From contig QNGE01000435.1 in NCBI GenBank assembly GCA_008508345.1, positions 137,644-201,643 of the forward strand: a stretch of DNA of 64,000 nucleotides. Reading direction: 5' to 3'. This document shows positions 59,340 through 64,000 of the stretch, one piece after another. This DNA is from Paragonimus westermani (taxonomy: Eukaryota > Platyhelminthes > Trematoda > Plagiorchiida > Troglotrematidae). The notes below the pieces were generated by a model. The model searched no databases. It saw nothing but the letters and a program-made list of their open reading frames with translations, and was not told the DNA's origin. Made by a program: the position numbers and the translations under genes. How positions within the stretch are numbered: position 1 is the first letter of the stretch; each line of letters opens with the position of its first letter.

Positions 59340-61700
59340 CCCTCTTCTTGAGCCATCGTTTGCAATCCCCCAGTGATTATGAAAAAGGTTCTGCATAGTA
59401 CCCTCAATGGATGTCGACTTAGACCGGTTCGCGGACAATGTAACGTTTGTAGACGAGCTGAAAAAATGCGAATCAACATTATCTGGAGCGAATATCCCCT
59501 TGATGTATTTGGAGAAAGTGAGCTTCTTCACATATTTGTGCAGACATCAGAATCGATTAACGGGATGACGGAGACTTCATTTGATACACTGCTTTAGTCA
59601 TCCCGCAGGACATCGAGAACGCATGCAAAACAACATTTTGTGTTGAAGAAAACCTGAGATAGTGTGTGCCGTTTTTCACAGACAAATACATCACTCGTCG
59701 ATTTCCCCACGTGTCTGTTCTCAATGACTTCACTCGTCTACCAATGTGTTCCCTCGTGTTTCATCGTAGGTTACAGATTTCCTCAGCTTGTAAGCTAGAA
59801 AAGATGGATGGAGCAGCACTAGGTGTTTCAATGCAGGGTACTGTTCACCTGTACTCGTGAGCTAGGGTAGTTGCAGGAAAAATTTGCAAGCTTCTAAAAG
59901 TAAAGTGCTCCTTGATGTCCTTCGTTGACCAGGTGACCTTGTCCGTATTCCAGTGGACGTAATGTTTCAATAAAAATGTACAACCGTGGTATCAGCGAAT
60001 GACGTAGATATACCGAATGCAACCGAAAGAACACTCCAGAATTCCCCAGTCTTTGCTCATATTTGGACGTTGCAATATCTTCAGTGGTGTGTCTTACAGT
60101 CGCAGCTTTATAAGAAGCTTAGTACTCTTGATCCAACAATGAATCATTCGCCGAATTTATCATTGCGTTTACCTCCTTAATTAAGCCTAAATTTCAAAGT
60201 AAGCGTATGTTATCACGTCGATGACATTGACGTTTATTATATTTCACCAATAATTCTCTGAAGTATTGTGAAGTACAACTTTTCGTTATTTTTCTATCGA
60301 TCACTAGGCCATTGAACTATCGCATAACCTCCGCCTACGCCTTCAGAAAACTACAACAAAAAAACCCCTACCAACAGAAATCAATGATCTAACGAACCGC
60401 AACACGTCACAAAATTATGCTACCCTCAGAAACTTGAGAAGTATTTTTTACCTCCAAGGTCACGGAGCTACTTACGGCCTACCGATTATGCGCAGCGTAG
60501 TAGTGGTGTGAGTAGTGATGTGCAGTCGCTCGTTCTCATCACACTCCTCCCTCTGCGAAAATTGTTTCAGTTGCAAAAGAAACTGTTCAGGTTTTCTACA
60601 TTCTCCCTGTAATCCGCGTGTATGCTTCTGTACTGTTGACACACTTGGTGTGCACGCTCTTCTGCTCGGGGCGTTATGCTCATTACAAAACTGGCTCCGT
60701 GCACCCGATGCTGGTTTTTCTCGTTCTTAATCAGATACATTGAGTCGCGACATTCCACCACCACACACGATCCCATTCACCTTGCCAAAAACTCCTTAGA
60801 TTCGGGTCCCATTGTGTCCGGATTCCGCCGGTCTCTATGTGTAACCTCCGAACCAAGTTCAGACTCAGCATATTGACTCTATAATCTTACCGTTGGATGA
60901 TCCTTGGAAACTTATTGTGCGTTTACCAAGTTTCGGCTGACCAGTCTCAGGGCTTCTGTTGATTCATGTGTGCTCATCCGTCAGTTTTCCGACAAACCTA
61001 TATCCTGATCGACCGAGAGGCGTAGCACTGGCCAAAAAACTAGCTCGAATGGCGACTTTTTCGTTGTTTCCTGGGGCGAACATCCACCTCCTCATTTGTG
61101 CGATTGTTTCTTCCCGTCAATCCGTTTGATCGACCGTGGTAAGAAGTTGTGCGTAATTTCTTGATTCACAAGCTTTCAAAACAGTTCTGAAGCTCCTCGA
61201 TATCGGAAAAAGAGCATCGACCAGTCAATATCCTTCGCGGTATTCCGTGGTCTGCAGCAATATGTTCCATCACTGCTGTCAAATCAATGAAAGAATCGAA
61301 ATATGCGTCCTAGTAGCCCAGCATTACGTACGGTCTGTGCTGGATATATATGTATACATATATATTTTAAATTGGATAGAGCGCAGATTATTGAACGTGG
61401 TTCTACGAATTCCTTAAGAAAACTTTGAATATGCTGTTGAAGTAACTGCTTGCGTGAGCGTTCGATGATCGTTACGTGTTAATAGGACGTTGATGGCCCT
61501 GTTCTCTGTTCTATTTATTCCCTTCTCATCGGTTCGTCTCCTTACGTTGAAATTCTTTATACTGATTACGAGCCTTTCTTGCAGTCTGACATTTTTTTCT
61601 TGGGTGCGTGGTTCGGAAAAGACCAATTATTATTGCGTGCTAATGCATATCCAGTTTTTACCATTTGATCACTGAAATTTACGTACTATTTGTTGTATTC
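59340..61700. other. No recognisable gene
   Basis: No motif-bearing reading frame on either strand. A 22-base perfect palindrome lies at 61344-61365. The last few hundred bases before 61742 may be 5' UTR of the CR1-like element that follows. Confidence 0.4.
61344..61365. repeat. Perfect 22-base AT-rich palindrome
   Basis: ATATATATGTATACATATATAT equals its own reverse complement. Could be a microsatellite turned palindrome; no function inferred. Confidence 0.9.
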
Positions 61701-61741
61701 TGTCATATCTACTTGCTTCGAGACTTTTTGAACATAACCCA

Positions 61742-64000
61742 TTGATAAATGTTGAATGTCATATTGGAATGCTCGCTAAGTCAGCCGATTTCCAGAAATT
61801 GCCAGTCGTCAAGGGATCATCCCTGCTCAAAAAGAGCATGTTGACGGTGAATATAGGTGTAAAATCCTTAGATTGTTCAGTCAACACCTGCCCCACCCCT
61901 GCCATCGCAGCGGAGATTGAGGCCGCTGCTAAAACGGCAGCCTCAACAGCAAATCTCAGCACATAACACGAAAGGAATAACACTAAACCATGTTCAGTTC
62001 CCATTACCAATGTACTCGTAGATCAGGCCAAAAATTAAGGGAAATAGAGGCTGGAATAGCGAAACTACGCAGTAGAAGCAACGAGCTTGACGAAATTGTG
62101 CACAAATTAGATCCGCTATTATGCCTTATAAATGCCCCAAGTAACATCCGCCATCAAACCACCCCTAGTCGCAAAGACCTCGTAGCCGCCGGAACACTTA
62201 TTGATAATGAGGCTACAGAACTGCATAAGCGGTTACACTGTGCAAGCAAAGTGGTGGTGTTTAACGTACCTGATAGAATTCCTCTGTTGTCGGTGAAAAG
62301 GATCTTACTCAAAGCCTGTAAAATAGAAGAACAAGAGTGCTACTGTTTAAGACTCCGCAAGAAAATACAGCAGACGCACTGTCCATTGTCGTTACAGTCC
62401 ACAAGTGAACTTGTGGCGAACCAGTTTGTCAGAAGACAGGAGGAAATTAGGCGTGGCACAAATTTCAAGTCCATAAAAGTGTTCGGTAACAAGACGCCAC
62501 TCCAAAGGGACATATTGCGAGCCAATATTTCCCAAGAAAAGAACACAGCCAACAATCTTATTGACCTGACCGTAGATCTTGATTGTTCCACAAGTCCTCT
62601 GATCTCGCAAGTTACATCTGGGAACGCCGCTGCGTCGCCGGTCCAGGCGAACACTGGAGAACAAACCATGTCTGGCTTTGATAACGCCTTACGCGTTCAA
62701 GTTTCCGCAGCAAAACTCACTGTTGTTGCTAAAAACACATCCGCTAGGGCTAAACGTTTCCCTTTCTCAACCGCACCCTTGACTAGAAAGAGTCCTAGGC
62801 CTAAGGCACCCAGAGTTACACAGAACACTCGAAGGAGCAGCTTAAATTCCCCCTGATAATGACGCGGCTGCGCGAGCAGAGCCATCCACTTCTTATCAGG
62901 GAAATCCCTCTTCATTATATGGGGTAGTCGGAAATACCAACGGCAAATCCAAAACACCTCAACAATGCTCTAAATCAACAGTAAGACCTGTAAGGTATTT
63001 GCCAGAGCACAGTATTCCGAATTTGCAATATAAGAGTGAACCAAACGAACTTTACAAGCGTCATGAATCTGGTTTTGAAAACTACATTCTGAGAAACAAA
63101 GCTTCGCACGTAAAACCGCACAATTTTCCTTCCACTCCTTCTAGGTCAACCTACTACGATACTAGGGATCACGGTTACCATCCATTATCCGATAGCTCCG
63201 TAATAACTCATCCTTCTACTCAAAACATGAGTGCTAATAGGAGCCAAGTTCCTAACATGTATACCCCAGAAAACACGTCATCACCTTATTATGTCAACAA
63301 CGCGAATATATCCCAATTCAGTCCTTTTTTAGTGCACCCCCCATATATCATCATCCACCACCTGGTTCCCCTCCCCCAGTCCTACTCTGCCATCCCTTCA
63401 AAATGGCACTCTTCCAGCACTTTCTATCATGAAGCCAAGTTTTACGACATCCATTCGAATATGAGCAGAAACTCGGTAACTTCTTTAGATAAGGTCTTTC
63501 CATTTAGTATTTTCCAACCAACTGCTCCATCTATCATAAAGTTCTCCAGCAGTTTATCTGCTGTATCTGACAAAAAGAATTTCGTAAGTTTATCATTAAT
63601 GAACGCAAGATCGTTGGTTAATAAGATGCACATATTCAAACCCTTTGTATTCTCATCCAATCCCCCATATCATTCTCGTAAATGAGACATGGTGCTCTCC
63701 TGACACCCATGACAGTCAGATGAGCATCGTAGGATACCACATGCTTCGTAGGGATCGTCTCACAGGACGAGGAGGTGGATGCATCATTTACCTAAAAGAG
63801 CAATTTTTCGCAGTCATACTTGATGAGTCTATACTTCATAAACTCGAGGACTCGTTGTGGTTATTGGTCTCCATCGGTTCGCGCGAGGTACTTATAGGAT
63901 GCATCTACAGACCGCCTAATGCTGCCGTCAGTAAGCTGACTGAATTTATGGAGATAATGAACCATGTGTCCAACGTGCCTTGTGAACACAAACTAGTGGG
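61742..64000 (+). mobile_element. CR1-like family A, 5' end: ORF1 and endonuclease, cut by window edge
   Basis: An N-terminal frame at 61742-61966 (Ala-rich helix AEIEAAAKTAASTANLS) is followed, after a frame change, by a 288-codon frame at 61990-62856 with a coiled coil (KLREIEAGIAKLRSRSNELD) and SKVVVFNVPDRIPLLSVKRI, then a basic tail. After a +1 change at a C run (62844-62850) the frame continues PSTSYQGNPSSLYGVVGNTN to 63685, rich in Ser/Pro/Tyr, and enters the endonuclease (NFVSLSLMNARSLVNK, 63.58 kb). After another +1 change at a C run (63658-63663) it reads HIILVNETWCSPDTHDSQMS, GRGGGCIIYLKE and LIGCIYRPPN to the edge. Apart from these shifts it is the best preserved 5' half in the window. 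Confidence 0.85.

Overview
This is eukaryotic DNA. Genes are split by introns, coding density is low, and the sequence is littered with decayed non-LTR retrotransposons (two CR1-like families, an RTE family, and one weaker L1/R-type relic), RTE-type short elements with (ATG)n tails, tRNA-like repeats and a MULE/SWIM DNA-transposon fossil. This mix, with gene-sized introns full of RTE and CR1 copies and a SWIM-domain MULE, fits a parasitic flatworm, most likely a digenean trematode (fluke). The species cannot be fixed by eye. No rRNA, CRISPR, operon or other prokaryotic structure is present.

The one clear cellular gene lies on the minus strand, from about 27.9 kb down to 0.78 kb and out of the left edge. 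Six exons (about 27231-27872, 12687-12827, 11774-12502, 8277-8829, 1853-2325 and 781-1086) join in phase through GT/AG sites. They encode an HSA domain, its coiled-coil continuation, an acidic region with two ELxxL...PLEEL motifs, and the first half of a SNF2-type ATPase lobe. Exon order and local sequence match EP400 (p400)/Domino of the SWR1/TIP60 chromatin remodellers. All three ATPase motifs covered are degraded (Walker A, DExx box, motif III), although flanking structural segments and every splice site are intact. It therefore reads as an expressed pseudo-ATPase version of EP400.

Intron 1 of that gene (12.8-27.2 kb, within the HSA/post-HSA helix) carries two full-length short elements and one 5'-truncated copy, each with target-site duplications, plus two opposed RTE fossils. 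From 28 to 64 kb most recognisable sequence is transposon. CR1-like family B occurs at 28.4-29.3 and 47.3-51.3 kb, the second copy nearly full length with a PHD-like finger in ORF1. CR1-like family A occurs at 30.2-32.9, 39.6-46.1 (a nested insertion), 51.4-51.9, 53.1-54.8 and 61.7-64.0 kb. A MULE transposase lies at 57.3-59.3 kb. Four minus-strand open segments with splice-like borders (36.5, 38.7, 46.8, 52.4 kb) are not transposon-like and could be exons of the remodeller's missing N-terminal half or of another gene. They are weak calls.
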